Origin: Tenacibaculum holothuriorum
Lineage (GTDB): Bacteria; Bacteroidota; Bacteroidia; Flavobacteriales; Flavobacteriaceae
NCBI RefSeq assembly: GCF_002120225.1
Contig: NZ_LAPZ01000001.1
Coordinates: forward strand, 62,001 to 126,000
Reading direction: 5' to 3'
DNA length: 64,000 nucleotides
Shown here in pieces: positions 24,652 to 34,336 of the stretch (positions within the stretch are counted from its first letter, which is position 1; each line of letters opens with the position of its first letter). The notes under the pieces were generated by a model, which did no database searches, had not been told where the DNA came from, and saw only the letters and a program-made list of their open reading frames with translations. The position numbers and the translations under genes are program-made.

Positions 24652-25509
24652 ATGAGTAAATTAAAAATAGCCATACAAAAATCAGGAAGACTTAATCAAG
24701 ATTCTCTACAAATCTTAAAAGACTGCGGAATTTCTATAGACAATGGAAAGGACCAGTTAAAAGCAGCTGCAAGTAATTTTCCTTTAGAAATATTTTATTT
24801 ACGTAACGGAGATATTCCTCAGTATTTAAAAGACGGTGTAGTAGATGCAGCGATTATTGGAGAAAATTTATTGATAGAAAAAGGAGATGATATTCAATTT
24901 ATTGAAAAACTAGGATTTTCTAAATGCAAAGTTTCTCTGGCAATTCCTAAATCAGAAGAATACTCTGGATTTCAATATTTTCAGAATAAAAGAATTGCGA
25001 CTTCTTACCCAGAAACAGTAAAAAGTTTTCTTCAACAAAATAATATTGATGCACAGTTACATATCATTAATGGTTCGGTAGAAATAGCTCCGAATATTGG
25101 GTTAGCTGATGGCATTTGCGACATTGTATCAAGCGGTTCTACATTATTTAAAAACAATTTAAAAGAAGTAGAAGTTCTGTTAAAATCGGAAGCAGTACTA
25201 GCAGTGTCTCCTAAAATTCAATCTGAAGAAAAAACAATTTTAGATAAGCTTCAATTTAGAATTCAATCAGTTTTAAAAGGAAGAAAATCTAAATACATAT
25301 TGTTAAATGCTCCAAATGATAAGCTAGAAAAAATCATCAATATTTTACCAGGAATGAGAAGTCCAACGGTGTTGCCATTAGCAGAAGAAGGATGGAGTTC
25401 TGTGCACTCAGTATTAGATAAAAATGAGTTTTGGGAAATAATTGATGAGCTTAAAAAGAACGGGGCGGAAGGAATTTTAGTTTGTCCAATCGAAAAAATG
25501 GTTGTCTAG
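24652..25509 (+). CDS. hisG: ATP phosphoribosyltransferase, long form
   Basis: 285 residues. Two PBP-like catalytic lobes (LKIAIQKSGRL at the start, VDAAIIGENLL, the PRPP loop region DGICDIVSSGSTL) and a C-terminal ~75-residue ACT-like regulatory domain ending GILVCPIEKMV. The long form is a hexamer inhibited by histidine and does not need HisZ. It makes the first committed step, ATP + PRPP to PR-ATP. First gene of the operon, 62 bp after the attenuator; hisD begins 8 bp after its stop. Confidence 0.95.
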   Translation: MSKLKIAIQKSGRLNQDSLQILKDCGISIDNGKDQLKAAASNFPLEIFYLRNGDIPQYLKDGVVDAAIIGENLLIEKGDDIQFIEKLGFSKCKVSLAIPKSEEYSGFQYFQNKRIATSYPETVKSFLQQNNIDAQLHIINGSVEIAPNIGLADGICDIVSSGSTLFKNNLKEVEVLLKSEAVLAVSPKIQSEEKTILDKLQFRIQSVLKGRKSKYILLNAPNDKLEKIINILPGMRSPTVLPLAEEGWSSVHSVLDKNEFWEIIDELKKNGAEGILVCPIEKMVV

Positions 25510-25516
25510 CGTTATG

Positions 25517-26803
25517 ATGAAAGTAATTAAAAATCCACCAGTTAGTGAATGGAATTCTATTTGTAAACGAGCTACGTTTGACAAGAATAATCTAACAGAA
25601 ACAGTGGCTACGATTTTAGAAGAAGTCAAGCTAAATAAAGATAAAGCATTGATTCAATATACAGCATTGTTTGATAAAGTAAAGCTTTCTTCTTTAGAAG
25701 TAACGAAGGAAGAAATTTCAGAAGCAAAAAATCTAATATCAAAAGAATTAAAAGAAGCAATTCAACTAGCAAAGTCTAATATTGAAATTTTTCATAATTC
25801 ACAAAAAGAACAAGAAGTTAAAGTAGAAACTACTGCGGGAGTAACTTGTTGGAGAAAAAGCGTAGCTATTGAAAAAGTCGGATTGTACATTCCTGGAGGA
25901 ACAGCACCATTATTTTCAACCATTTTAATGTTAGGAATTCCCGCAAAAATAGCTGGATGTAAAGAAATTGTTTTATGTACACCACCTAATAAAAAAGGGG
26001 CGATAAATCCAGCAATTTTGTACACGGCTTCGTTAGTGGGCGTAACTAAAATATTCAAAGTTGGAGGCGCTCAAGCTATAGCTGCAATGGGATATGGAAC
26101 AGAAACCATTCCGAATGTATATAAAATTTTAGGACCAGGAAATCAGTATGTAACAAAGGCAAAAGAGTTGATTCAACAAGAAGGAATTGCTATTGATATG
26201 CCTGCAGGACCTAGTGAAGTATTGGTGATTGCAGATGAAACTTCAAATCCAAAATTTGTAGCAGCAGATTTACTTTCTCAAGCAGAACACGGAGTTGATA
26301 GTCAAGTAGTATTGCTAACAACAAACGAAGAAGTTGTGGCATCAATAAATGTAGAGTTAGAGAGTCAATTGAATCTTTTGGCGAGAAAAGAAATTGCTTT
26401 AAAAGCATTAGAAAATAGTTTTTCTGTTAGTTTAAATTCTATAGAAGAATGTATTCAGTTTAGTAATAAATATGCTCCAGAACATTTGATTATTGCATCA
26501 GAGAAAGCATCAATTTATATTGATAAAATAACGAATGCAGGTTCTGTTTTCTTAGGAAATTACAGTTGTGAAAGCGCAGGAGATTACGCAAGCGGAACAA
26601 ATCATACCTTACCAACTAACGGATATGCTAAAAATTATAGTGGAGTTTCTTTAGACAGTTTTATTAAGAAAATAACATTTCAAGAGGTTACAAAGCAAGG
26701 TATTCAAAACATTGGAAATGCTATTGAATTAATGGCAGAAGCAGAAGGTTTACAAGCACATAAGAATGCCGTTACAGTTAGGTTAAACGAGATTAATAAC
26801 TAA
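25517..26803 (+). CDS. hisD: Histidinol dehydrogenase
   Basis: 428 residues from the ATG at 25517 (MKVIKNPP), which matches the usual N-terminus; an ATG one codon earlier and a TTG at 25502 overlapping hisG are alternatives. Motifs: GLYIPGGTAPLFSTILM, GGAQAIAAMGYGTE, GPGNQYVTKAK, DMPAGPSEVLVIAD, LLSQAEHGVDSQ (zinc and substrate His/Gln) and ASGTNHTLPTNGYA. It oxidises histidinol to histidine in two NAD steps, the end of the pathway. Confidence 0.95.
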   Translation: MKVIKNPPVSEWNSICKRATFDKNNLTETVATILEEVKLNKDKALIQYTALFDKVKLSSLEVTKEEISEAKNLISKELKEAIQLAKSNIEIFHNSQKEQEVKVETTAGVTCWRKSVAIEKVGLYIPGGTAPLFSTILMLGIPAKIAGCKEIVLCTPPNKKGAINPAILYTASLVGVTKIFKVGGAQAIAAMGYGTETIPNVYKILGPGNQYVTKAKELIQQEGIAIDMPAGPSEVLVIADETSNPKFVAADLLSQAEHGVDSQVVLLTTNEEVVASINVELESQLNLLARKEIALKALENSFSVSLNSIEECIQFSNKYAPEHLIIASEKASIYIDKITNAGSVFLGNYSCESAGDYASGTNHTLPTNGYAKNYSGVSLDSFIKKITFQEVTKQGIQNIGNAIELMAEAEGLQAHKNAVTVRLNEINN

Positions 26804-26840
26804 ATATTGGTTCGAGAGCAGTCGAGAACTAAGATGAATT

Positions 26841-27872
26841 ATGAGAGAATTTAATTTAGAAAAAATAGTACGTCCAAACATAAAGCAATTAAAAGCCTAT
26901 TCATCGGCAAGAGATGAATTTAAAGGAGTTGCTGAAGTATATTTAGATGCGAATGAAAATCCGTTTGGAACCTTGAATCGTTATCCAGATCCACAGCAAG
27001 TAGAGCTTAAACAAAAGCTTTCAGAAATTAAGAAAGTAAACAATAACCAAATTTTTATAGGTAATGGTAGTGATGAAGTAATTGACTTAGCTTTCAGAAT
27101 TTTTTGTGAACCTGAAAAAGATAAAGCATTAACATTTTCTCCTTCTTACGGAATGTACGATGTATCAGCAGCAATCAACAATATAGAGTTGATAAAACAA
27201 CCATTATTAGCCGATTTTCAAATCAATCTAAATCAGTTACAACCCTATTTAGAAATGGAGGATGTAAAACTGATTTTTATTTGTTCACCTAACAATCCTA
27301 CAGGAAATAGTATCAATAAAGAAGATATAGAATACATCCTCAAAAACTTTAACGGAATTGTAATTATAGATGAAGCGTATATTGATTTTAGTACTTCTGC
27401 ATCGCTTATTTCAGCGATAGAAGAATATCCAAATTTACTAATAAGTCAAACCTTTAGTAAAGCTTGGGGAATGGCTTCAGCTAGAGTAGGTGTGGGGTAT
27501 GCAAATCAAGAAATTATCAAATTATATAACAAAGTAAAACCGCCGTATAATGTAAGTTCTTTAAGTCAAGAGGCAGTTTTATCGGTATTAAACAATCAGG
27601 AAAAGTTTGAAATAGAGAAGAATATTATTTTAAACGAAAGAGAAAAGGTAATTACTCAATTATCTCAAATATCGAGTGTAAAGAAAATCTATCCAACCGA
27701 AGCAAATTTCGTGCTAATTGAAGTTGAAAATGCTGGTAAAATCTATACAGATTTGGTAGAAAAGAACATAATTATAAGAAATAGAAATAGTTTGGTAAAC
27801 AATTGTTTACGAATTACAATTGGAAGTCCAGAAGAAAATAAAAAACTAATCAACACACTACAAAATTTATAA
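26841..27872 (+). CDS. hisC: Histidinol-phosphate aminotransferase
   Basis: 343 residues, class I/II PLP aminotransferase. [10 protein letters not shown] near the N-terminus, [19 protein letters not shown] and the PLP-lysine site [16 protein letters not shown] are all present, with a C-terminal [13 protein letters not shown]. Converts imidazole-acetol phosphate to histidinol phosphate using glutamate. It starts 37 bp after hisD and is followed by hisB at 1 bp spacing. Confidence 0.94.
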   Translation: MREFNLEKIVRPNIKQLKAYSSARDEFKGVAEVYLDANENPFGTLNRYPDPQQVELKQKLSEIKKVNNNQIFIGNGSDEVIDLAFRIFCEPEKDKALTFSPSYGMYDVSAAINNIELIKQPLLADFQINLNQLQPYLEMEDVKLIFICSPNNPTGNSINKEDIEYILKNFNGIVIIDEAYIDFSTSASLISAIEEYPNLLISQTFSKAWGMASARVGVGYANQEIIKLYNKVKPPYNVSSLSQEAVLSVLNNQEKFEIEKNIILNEREKVITQLSQISSVKKIYPTEANFVLIEVENAGKIYTDLVEKNIIIRNRNSLVNNCLRITIGSPEENKKLINTLQNL

Positions 27873-27873
27873 A

Positions 27874-29007
27874 ATGAAACGAATATTATTTATAGATAGA
27901 GACGGAACTTTAATAAAAGAACCTGCCGACGAACAAACGGATTCGTTTGAGAAACTTCAATTTTATCCGAAAGTATTTCAAGGATTAAGTAAAATAGCAC
28001 AAGAGCTAGATTTTGAGTTGGTTTTGGTAACAAATCAAGATGGATTAGGAACAGAAGTGTATCCAGAAAACACTTTTTGGCCAGTTCACAATTTTATAAT
28101 GAATACGCTAAAAGAAGAAGGAATAGAATTTTCAGAAGAAATTATTGATAGAACTTTTGCTAAAGACAACCAACCAACCAGAAAACCCAATACAGGTTTG
28201 TTAACAAAGTATTTTTCTTCAGCTTATGATTTAGCAAATTCGTATGTAATTGGAGATCGATTAACGGATGTTGAACTTGCCAAAAATCTTGGTTCGAAAG
28301 GAATTTATATCAATGATGAAACCTATTTTGGAGCAGATGAAATTACTGTTAAAAGAAGTGAATTAGATGAGTTTATAGCGTTAGAAAGTAATGATTGGAA
28401 TCAAATCTACGAGTTTTTAAAACTCAAAGAACGTTCTGCTTCTATAGAAAGAAATACCAATGAAACCCAAATAAAAATTGATTTAAACCTTGATGGAACT
28501 GGAAAGAGCACTATTGATACAGGAATTGCTTTTTTCGATCATATGTTAGATCAAATTGCACGTCACGGACAGATGGATTTGGATATAAAAGTTAAAGGAG
28601 ATTTAGAAGTAGATGAACATCATACTATTGAAGATACAGCGATTGCTTTAGGAGAAGTATTTGCCAAGGCTTTAGGAAATAAATTAGGTATTGAACGTTA
28701 TGGGTTTTGTTTACCTATGGATGATTGTTTAGCACAAGTAGCTATTGATTTTGGTGGACGAAATTGGTTGGTTTGGGATGCTGAATTTAAACGTGAAATG
28801 ATTGGTAAAATGCCAACGGAAATGTTTTATCACTTCTTTAAATCATTTACAGATGGAGCCAAATGTAATTTAAATATAAAAGCAGAAGGAACGAATGAAC
28901 ACCACAAAATAGAAGCAATTTTCAAAGCATTTGCAAAGGCTATAAAAGTAGCGGTTAAAAGAGATGCTTCTAAGATGATTTTACCATCAACAAAAGGAAC
29001 GTTATAA
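27874..29007 (+). CDS. hisB: Bifunctional histidinol-phosphatase / IGP dehydratase
   Basis: 377 residues, the fused form. Residues 1-~165 are a HAD phosphatase ([32 protein letters not shown]). Residues ~185-377 are imidazoleglycerol-phosphate dehydratase with metal-binding motifs [27 protein letters not shown] and [17 protein letters not shown]. The fusion supplies two non-consecutive steps of the pathway. Overlap-free spacing (1 bp after hisC, 1 bp before hisH) indicates translational coupling. Confidence 0.95.
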   Translation: MKRILFIDRDGTLIKEPADEQTDSFEKLQFYPKVFQGLSKIAQELDFELVLVTNQDGLGTEVYPENTFWPVHNFIMNTLKEEGIEFSEEIIDRTFAKDNQPTRKPNTGLLTKYFSSAYDLANSYVIGDRLTDVELAKNLGSKGIYINDETYFGADEITVKRSELDEFIALESNDWNQIYEFLKLKERSASIERNTNETQIKIDLNLDGTGKSTIDTGIAFFDHMLDQIARHGQMDLDIKVKGDLEVDEHHTIEDTAIALGEVFAKALGNKLGIERYGFCLPMDDCLAQVAIDFGGRNWLVWDAEFKREMIGKMPTEMFYHFFKSFTDGAKCNLNIKAEGTNEHHKIEAIFKAFAKAIKVAVKRDASKMILPSTKGTL

Positions 29008-29008
29008 C

Positions 29009-29590
29009 ATGATTGCAATTATACAGTACAATGCAGGAAATATTCGATCGGTACAAAATGCAATTTCTCGATTAGGATATAAAAGTATTATTACCGATAA
29101 TCCAGAAGAAATAAAAAAAGCCGATAAAGTAATTTTTCCTGGAGTAGGTGAAGCTAGTTCTGCAATGAATTATTTAAAAGAGAGAAAATTAGATGAAGTT
29201 ATTTTGTCATTAAAGCAACCAGTTTTAGGTATTTGTTTAGGATTACAGTTATTATGTAAATCTTCTGAAGAAGGAAGTACCACTTGTTTAGGAGTTTTTA
29301 ATACTCAAACAAAACAATTTCCACCAAAAGACAAGGTACCTCATATAGGATGGAATAATTTTTCAGAATTAAAAGTATCGCCATTATTAGCAGGAATCAA
29401 TTTAACAGATGATGTCTATTATGTCCACGGATATTACGCAGAGCCTTGTAATGAAACCGTTGCTACCTGTAATTATATAAAAGAATTTAGTTCGGTAATG
29501 CAAAAAGACAATTTTTATGCGATGCAGTTTCATCCAGAAAGATCAGCAAGCGTAGGAGAACAATTATTAAAGAATTTTTTGACGTTATAA
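29009..29590 (+). CDS. hisH: Imidazole glycerol phosphate synthase, glutamine amidotransferase subunit
   Basis: 193 residues. Class I glutaminase: oxyanion strand region FPGVGEASSAMNYL, nucleophile Cys in GICLGLQLL, and the His/Glu dyad in MQFHPERSAS. It supplies ammonia to HisF through a tunnel. The short repeat-like palindrome at 29591-29616 separates it from hisA. Confidence 0.94.
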   Translation: MIAIIQYNAGNIRSVQNAISRLGYKSIITDNPEEIKKADKVIFPGVGEASSAMNYLKERKLDEVILSLKQPVLGICLGLQLLCKSSEEGSTTCLGVFNTQTKQFPPKDKVPHIGWNNFSELKVSPLLAGINLTDDVYYVHGYYAEPCNETVATCNYIKEFSSVMQKDNFYAMQFHPERSASVGEQLLKNFLTL

Positions 29591-29616
29591 CGTCATTCTG
29601 AACTTTTTTCAGAATC
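29591..29616. repeat. Short palindromic intergenic element
   Basis: CGT then CATTCTGAA / TTCAGAATC with loop CTTTT, between hisH and hisA. It starts with CGTCATT like the element at 45639; both look like degenerate copies of the small palindromic repeats found between genes in flavobacteria. Confidence 0.45.
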
Positions 29617-29635
29617 ACATTTAATTAAATAGAAA

Positions 29636-30349
29636 ATGAGAATTATACCCGCTATAGATATTATTGAAGGAAAATGTGTGCGTCTTACCAAAGGAGATTA
29701 TGACACAAAAAAAATATACAATGAAAATCCGTTAGAAGTAGCCAAAGAATTTGAAGCAAACGGAATACAATATTTACATTTAGTAGATTTAGACGGAGCC
29801 AAATCAAGCAAAATTGTCAATTATAAAATACTAGAGCAAATAGCTTCCAAAACGAATTTAAAAATAGACTTTGGAGGCGGATTAAAATCTAATGAAGATG
29901 CAAAAGTAGCTTTTGAAAGTGGAGCTAGTCAAATTACAGGAGGAAGTATTGCTGTAAAAAAAACAGATACTTTTATCAATTGGGTATCAAAATATGGAAG
30001 TAGTAAAATTATACTAGGAGCAGATTGTAAAAATAGAAAAATAGCAACTAACGGTTGGTTACAAACTTCTGAAGTAGATGTAGTCGATTTTATTAAGGAT
30101 TATGAAGAGATAGGAGTACAAAATGTTATTTGTACCGACGTTGCTAAAGACGGGATGTTACAAGGAACCTCAAATGAATTGTACGAAGAAATTCTGCAAA
30201 AAACAGGAATAAATTTAATAGCAAGTGGAGGAGTTGCTAGTTTAGAAGACTTGTATAAACTTAAAGAACTAGGTTGTGAAGGAGTAATAATAGGAAAAGC
30301 TATTTATGAAGGAAAAATAACGTTAAAAGAATTACAAAAGCTATGTTAA
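29636..30349 (+). CDS. hisA: ProFAR isomerase
   Basis: 237 residues, half-barrel-duplicated TIM barrel. Catalytic Asp in [13 protein letters not shown] (residue 8 region) and Asp in [10 protein letters not shown]; phosphate loops GGGLKS and ASGGVAS. Performs the Amadori rearrangement of ProFAR to PRFAR. Its end overlaps the hisF start by 7 bp. Confidence 0.94.
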   Translation: MRIIPAIDIIEGKCVRLTKGDYDTKKIYNENPLEVAKEFEANGIQYLHLVDLDGAKSSKIVNYKILEQIASKTNLKIDFGGGLKSNEDAKVAFESGASQITGGSIAVKKTDTFINWVSKYGSSKIILGADCKNRKIATNGWLQTSEVDVVDFIKDYEEIGVQNVICTDVAKDGMLQGTSNELYEEILQKTGINLIASGGVASLEDLYKLKELGCEGVIIGKAIYEGKITLKELQKLC

Positions 30350-31095
30350 AAAAGAGAATTATTCCGTGTTTAGACATAAAAAATGGTAGAACTGTAAAGG
30401 GAGTTAATTTTGTAGACATAAAAGATGCAGGTGATCCTGTTGAATTGGCAAAACAATACGTAGTTCAAGGAGCAGATGAATTGGTGTTTTTAGATATTAC
30501 AGCAACCTTAGAAAATAGAAAAACTTTAGTAAAACTGGTAGAAACTATTGCTAAAGAAATCAATATTCCATTTACAGTGGGTGGGGGTATTAGCTCAGTA
30601 GAGGATGCTTTAGCTTTAATAAAAGCAGGAGCAGATAAGGTGAGTGTTAATTCTTCCGCAGTAAAAAATTCGCAGTTAATTGTTGATTTAAAAGAACGCT
30701 TCGGAAGTCAGTTTGTTGTCGTAGCCATAGACACCAAAAATATAGATGGAAATTGGAAAGTTTTTACCAAAGGAGGAACTTTTGAAACCAATTTAGAAAC
30801 TGTTGCTTGGGCAAAAGAAGTTGAAAAACTAGGAGCAGGTGAAATATTACTAACTTCAATGAATAGCGACGGTACCAAAAATGGATTCGATTTAGGAGTA
30901 ACCAGAGCAGTAAGTACAAATGTTAATATTCCTGTTATAGCATCAGGAGGAGCAGGTAGTGTAGAACATTTTGAAGAAGTATTTACTCAAACAGAAGCCA
31001 GTGCAGGACTTGCAGCAAGTATTTTTCACTTTGGAGAAATTCCAATTCCACAGTTAAAAACAGCATTAAAAGAAAATAATATTCCAGTAAGATGA
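30343..31095 (+). CDS. hisF: Imidazole glycerol phosphate synthase, cyclase subunit
   Basis: 250 residues. TIM barrel paralogous to His[50 protein letters not shown] (catalytic Asp) and ASGGAGS. Uses ammonia from HisH to make IGP and AICAR. It overlaps hisA at its start and hisIE at its end (4 bp), as expected for tightly coupled operon genes. Confidence 0.95.
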   Translation: MLKKRIIPCLDIKNGRTVKGVNFVDIKDAGDPVELAKQYVVQGADELVFLDITATLENRKTLVKLVETIAKEINIPFTVGGGISSVEDALALIKAGADKVSVNSSAVKNSQLIVDLKERFGSQFVVVAIDTKNIDGNWKVFTKGGTFETNLETVAWAKEVEKLGAGEILLTSMNSDGTKNGFDLGVTRAVSTNVNIPVIASGGAGSVEHFEEVFTQTEASAGLAASIFHFGEIPIPQLKTALKENNIPVR

Positions 31096-31679
31096 AGATA
31101 GATTTCAATAAAAGTAAAGACGGATTGGTTCCAGTAATTATACAAAACAATTGCACTCTGCAAGTATTAATGTTAGGGTATATGAATAAAGAAGCTTTTC
31201 TTAAAACTCAACAAGAAGGTAAGGTGACTTTTTTCAGTAGATCAAAAAACAGATTATGGACAAAAGGCGAAGAATCGGGTAATTTTTTATTAGTTAATGA
31301 TATTAAAGTTGATTGTGATAACGATACCATATTAATAAAAACTACGCCCAAAGGTCCAACTTGTCATAAAGGCACAACTTCATGTTTTGCAGAAGAAACC
31401 ACTAAAGGTTTCTTGTACGAGTTAGAAAATATTATTTCTAATAGAATAGATACTAATGACGAAGATTCTTACACAAATAAGTTATTTAAAAGAGGAATTA
31501 ACAAAGTAGCCCAAAAAGTTGGAGAAGAAGCTGTAGAATTAGTTATAGAAGCAAAAGACAATAATGATGAGTTGTTTATTAATGAAGCAGCAGATTTAAT
31601 GTATCATTATTTAGTGTTGTTAAAGGCTAAAAACCTTAGTATTAGTGATGTAGAGTCTATTTTGAAATCAAGAAATTAA
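31092..31679 (+). CDS. hisIE: Bifunctional PR-AMP cyclohydrolase / PR-ATP diphosphatase
   Basis: 195 residues. HisI part (1-~110): [28 protein letters not shown], zinc-site DCDNDTILI and [12 protein letters not shown]. HisE part (~115-195): MazG-like four-helix protein with [15 protein letters not shown] and [13 protein letters not shown]. It carries out steps 2 and 3. It closes the operon; the terminator lies 55 bp downstream. Confidence 0.94.
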   Translation: MKIDFNKSKDGLVPVIIQNNCTLQVLMLGYMNKEAFLKTQQEGKVTFFSRSKNRLWTKGEESGNFLLVNDIKVDCDNDTILIKTTPKGPTCHKGTTSCFAEETTKGFLYELENIISNRIDTNDEDSYTNKLFKRGINKVAQKVGEEAVELVIEAKDNNDELFINEAADLMYHYLVLLKAKNLSISDVESILKSRN

Positions 31680-31680
31680 C

Positions 31681-31716
31681 TTTTGTTTAACAAAAACAAT
31701 TATTTATTAAACAAAA
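31681..31716. promoter_or_regulatory. Inverted repeat 1 upstream of the fasciclin gene
   Basis: TTTTGTTTAA (31681-31690), 16 bp, TTAAACAAAA (31707-31716). An operator-like dyad whose right arm lies 6 bp before a TAACTTTG box (31723-31730). The same dyad and spacing recur at 31786-31819. Confidence 0.5.
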
Positions 31717-31722
31717 ATTTTG

Positions 31723-31730
31723 TAACTTTG
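31723..31730 (+). promoter_or_regulatory. -7 box TAACTTTG downstream of inverted repeat 1
   Basis: Exact TAnnTTTG match directly after inverted repeat 1 and 4 bp before a hairpin; no TTG at regular -33 spacing, so it may depend on an activator bound at the dyad. Confidence 0.45.
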
Positions 31731-31734
31731 AACC

Positions 31735-31772
31735 ACTTGCTGATTATTGTATCTCATCAGCAAGTATTTTTT
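31735..31772 (+). terminator. his operon terminator
   Basis: ACTTGCTGAT (31735-31744) / ATCAGCAAGT (31756-31765), 11-nt loop, then ATTTTTTG. Confidence 0.8.
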
Positions 31773-31785
31773 GATCTAGATTATT

Positions 31786-31819
31786 TTTGTTTAATTAAAT
31801 ATTTAAATAGTTAAACAAA
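31786..31819. promoter_or_regulatory. Inverted repeat 2 upstream of the fasciclin gene
   Basis: TTTGTTTAA (31786-31794), 16 bp, TTAAACAAA (31811-31819), the same arms and spacing as inverted repeat 1, 66 bp before the fasciclin start. Confidence 0.5.
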
Positions 31820-31884
31820 GTCAAAGAAAGCTGAAAATTTGACTATAAAACATTAGAGTAAGCCTAATTAAAAACAGCACAACC

Positions 31885-33708
31885 ATGTTAACCAAAAAGA
31901 ATTTTTTTAAGTTATCATTAATGCTATTCATTTCTTTTAGCATTACGACCTTCTTTACATCTTGTGATGATGATGATCCAGTAATTCAAAAAGATAGTAT
32001 TGTACAAACTGCTATCAAATCGTCTAATTTAAGTAGTTTAGTTGCCGCATTACAAAAGGCAGATTTAGTTTCAGCACTAGAAGCAAATGGTCCTTTTACG
32101 GTATTTGCTCCAACTAATGAAGCTTTTCAGGCTTTATTAGATGCTAATAATTCTTGGAATACACTAGATGATATTCCAGTTGAAACATTAAAAGCTGTAC
32201 TATTATATCATGTAGTTGCAGCCAAAGCCCTTTCTACAGATTTAAGTAATGGACAAGAATTAACTACTTTAAATGGAGCTAAAATTACAGTAGATTTATC
32301 AAATGGAGTACAATTAAAAACAGGTTCAGACCAAACTGTTACTGTTACTAACGCTAATATTGATGCTTCTAATGGAGTAGTACATCTTATAGATAAAGTT
32401 ATGTTACCAGATGCTTTATTTATGAGTATTGTAGGTATTGCAACAAGTAATAATAACTTTTCTACATTGGTAGCTGCATTACAAAAAGCCGATTTGGTTT
32501 CAGCTTTACAAGCAGATGGACCCTTTACAGTATTTGCACCTACAAATGATGCTTTTCAATCTTTATTAGATTCTAAAGCAGCTTGGAGTTCTTTAGATGA
32601 TATTCCTGTAGAAACATTAAAATCAGTTTTATTATATCACGTTGTATCTGCCAAAGCTTTTTCTAAAGATTTAAGTAACGGACAAGAGTTAACAACTTTA
32701 AATGGAGCTAAAACCACAGTAGATTTATCGAATGGAGTAAAATTAACTACAGCTTCAGGTCAATCGGTAGGAGTAACCACACCAGATGTTCAAGCATCTA
32801 ATGGAGTTATTCATATTGTTGATGCTGTTATGTTACCAGAAGCCCTACCTAAAGATATTACCGATTTAGCTATTGCTACTCCAGCTTTAAGCAGTTTGGT
32901 TGCTGCGTTACAAAAAGCCGATTTGGTTTCAGCTCTACAAACAAATGGACCTTTCACAGTATTTGCTCCAACGAATGAAGCTTTTCAAGCTTTATTAGAT
33001 TCAAATGCTTCTTGGAATAGTTTAGATGATATCCCGGTAGAAACACTAAAAACCGTTTTATTGTTTCATGTATTAAGTGGTAAAGTTGTCTCAGGAGATT
33101 TGTCAGATACATATGTAAAAACGCTGGCAACTGGTCCTAATGACGAAAATTTATCATTACAAGTAGAAGTTACTGGAGGAATAGAATTTAATGGAGATTC
33201 TAAACCTATTGATGTTAATATAGAGGCTTCTAATGGAATAATACATACTATAGATAAAGTTATGTTACCACCCAATATTGTAACTCTAGCTTTAAACAAT
33301 GCAGGCTTTACAAGTTTAGTAGCTGCTTTAACAGATTCTAGACACACTACCGATTTTGTTGCTTTACTAAAACAAGACGGACCATACACTGTTTTTACAC
33401 CGACAAATAATGCATTTCAAGCTTTATTAGATTCTAATAATATGTGGAATTCTCTTAGCGATATTCCAATTGCTACTCTCGAAGCAGTTTTAAAATACCA
33501 TGTTTTTGGTGGAGGAAATGTACAATCGGATCAATTAACCGATAATCAAGAAATTACCATGTTTGACGGAAATAAAGTTACCGTAGACTTAACCAATGGA
33601 GCTAAATTAGAAACTGGTTCAGGTCAATCTGTAACAATTTCTTTAACCGATGTTCAAGGAACAAATGGGGTAATTCATGTGGTTGATAAAGTGCTGTTGC
33701 CAAATTAA
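31885..33708 (+). CDS. Lipoprotein with four fasciclin (FAS1) domains
   Basis: 607 residues. Signal peptide with lipobox FFTSC (Cys27) followed by DDDD, which suggests surface export in Bacteroidota. Four FAS1 domains at about 40-176, 182-318, 326-462 and 466-605, each with DGPFTVFAPTNxAFQ, LLxYHV and a closing NGVIHxVDxVMLP. Domains 1-3 are nearly identical in parts, also in DNA, so they arose by recent tandem duplication. FAS1 proteins mediate adhesion or bind small hydrophobic ligands; the exact role is unknown. The upstream region carries two spaced inverted repeats. Confidence 0.9.
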   Translation: MLTKKNFFKLSLMLFISFSITTFFTSCDDDDPVIQKDSIVQTAIKSSNLSSLVAALQKADLVSALEANGPFTVFAPTNEAFQALLDANNSWNTLDDIPVETLKAVLLYHVVAAKALSTDLSNGQELTTLNGAKITVDLSNGVQLKTGSDQTVTVTNANIDASNGVVHLIDKVMLPDALFMSIVGIATSNNNFSTLVAALQKADLVSALQADGPFTVFAPTNDAFQSLLDSKAAWSSLDDIPVETLKSVLLYHVVSAKAFSKDLSNGQELTTLNGAKTTVDLSNGVKLTTASGQSVGVTTPDVQASNGVIHIVDAVMLPEALPKDITDLAIATPALSSLVAALQKADLVSALQTNGPFTVFAPTNEAFQALLDSNASWNSLDDIPVETLKTVLLFHVLSGKVVSGDLSDTYVKTLATGPNDENLSLQVEVTGGIEFNGDSKPIDVNIEASNGIIHTIDKVMLPPNIVTLALNNAGFTSLVAALTDSRHTTDFVALLKQDGPYTVFTPTNNAFQALLDSNNMWNSLSDIPIATLEAVLKYHVFGGGNVQSDQLTDNQEITMFDGNKVTVDLTNGAKLETGSGQSVTISLTDVQGTNGVIHVVDKVLLPN

Positions 33709-33737
33709 AGTGCCCAAATCTTTTTAACCTCGGTTTT

Positions 33738-33775
33738 AAGGTTGTAAACAAATTTGTTTACAACCTTTCTACTTT
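33738..33775 (+). terminator. Terminator-like palindrome after the fasciclin gene
   Basis: Perfect palindrome: AAGGTTGTAAACAAA (33738-33752) followed by its complement (33753-33767), then TCTACTTTTC. Confidence 0.65.
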
Positions 33776-33802
33776 TCAAAAGAAATAAAAACTATTTTTA
33801 AA

Positions 33803-34204
33803 TTAGAACTCTACAGAGATTGAAGTATCGTAATACTTTTTAGAACTAACAAAATAACTATACTCGGTTAGTAATACTTTCTTATACTTTCTATTGAATA
33901 TGTTTTTGTAATAGTTAAGTTCATCAATATTTTTAGCATTGTATAAAATTCGTTCTTCATTATTATTAACCTTACCTGTAACCAAAATTTGATATTTATT
34001 TTTAGTCTCTGAACCTTTATAACTTGTAGAAAAAACAACTTTAGAAATAGTAAATTTTTGAGCTTTGTTGTTATATTTTTGAGGAGACTTAAAGTAAAAG
34101 TTCTCGTATTTACTTTGAGTAGCTTTAAGTTTTAAATTAGGTTTTTGGGCTAATAGTGTAAAAGAGCTTATAAAAAAAACGATATATATAAATGAATTTC
34201 TCAT
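33803..34204 (-). CDS. Small secreted protein, function unknown
   Basis: 133 residues. Signal peptide MRNSFIYIVFFISSFTLLA followed by QKPN. The mature protein is Lys/Tyr/Asn-rich and beta-predicted, with no recognised motif. It stands alone, convergent with the fasciclin gene and divergent from the methyltransferase gene. Coding character is good (signal peptide, no frame problem), function unknown. Confidence 0.65.
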   Translation of the reverse strand: MRNSFIYIVFFISSFTLLAQKPNLKLKATQSKYENFYFKSPQKYNNKAQKFTISKVVFSTSYKGSETKNKYQILVTGKVNNNEERILYNAKNIDELNYYKNIFNRKYKKVLLTEYSYFVSSKKYYDTSISVEF

Positions 34205-34324
34205 AATGTTTTAGTTTTAACTTGTTGATTATAAAGTTACTAAAAACTATTTTATTGATTTTTTCTAAAGGTAGATAAAAAATAACGTGAAGAGATAATA
34301 CGAAGTTTTAAAAGCTTATTTACG

Positions 34325-34332
34325 TATTTTTG
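34325..34332 (+). promoter_or_regulatory. -7 box TATTTTTG of the methyltransferase gene
   Basis: TATTTTTG ends 4 bp before the ATG at 34337, so the mRNA would be leaderless or nearly so. Confidence 0.55.
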
Positions 34333-34336
34333 CAGG

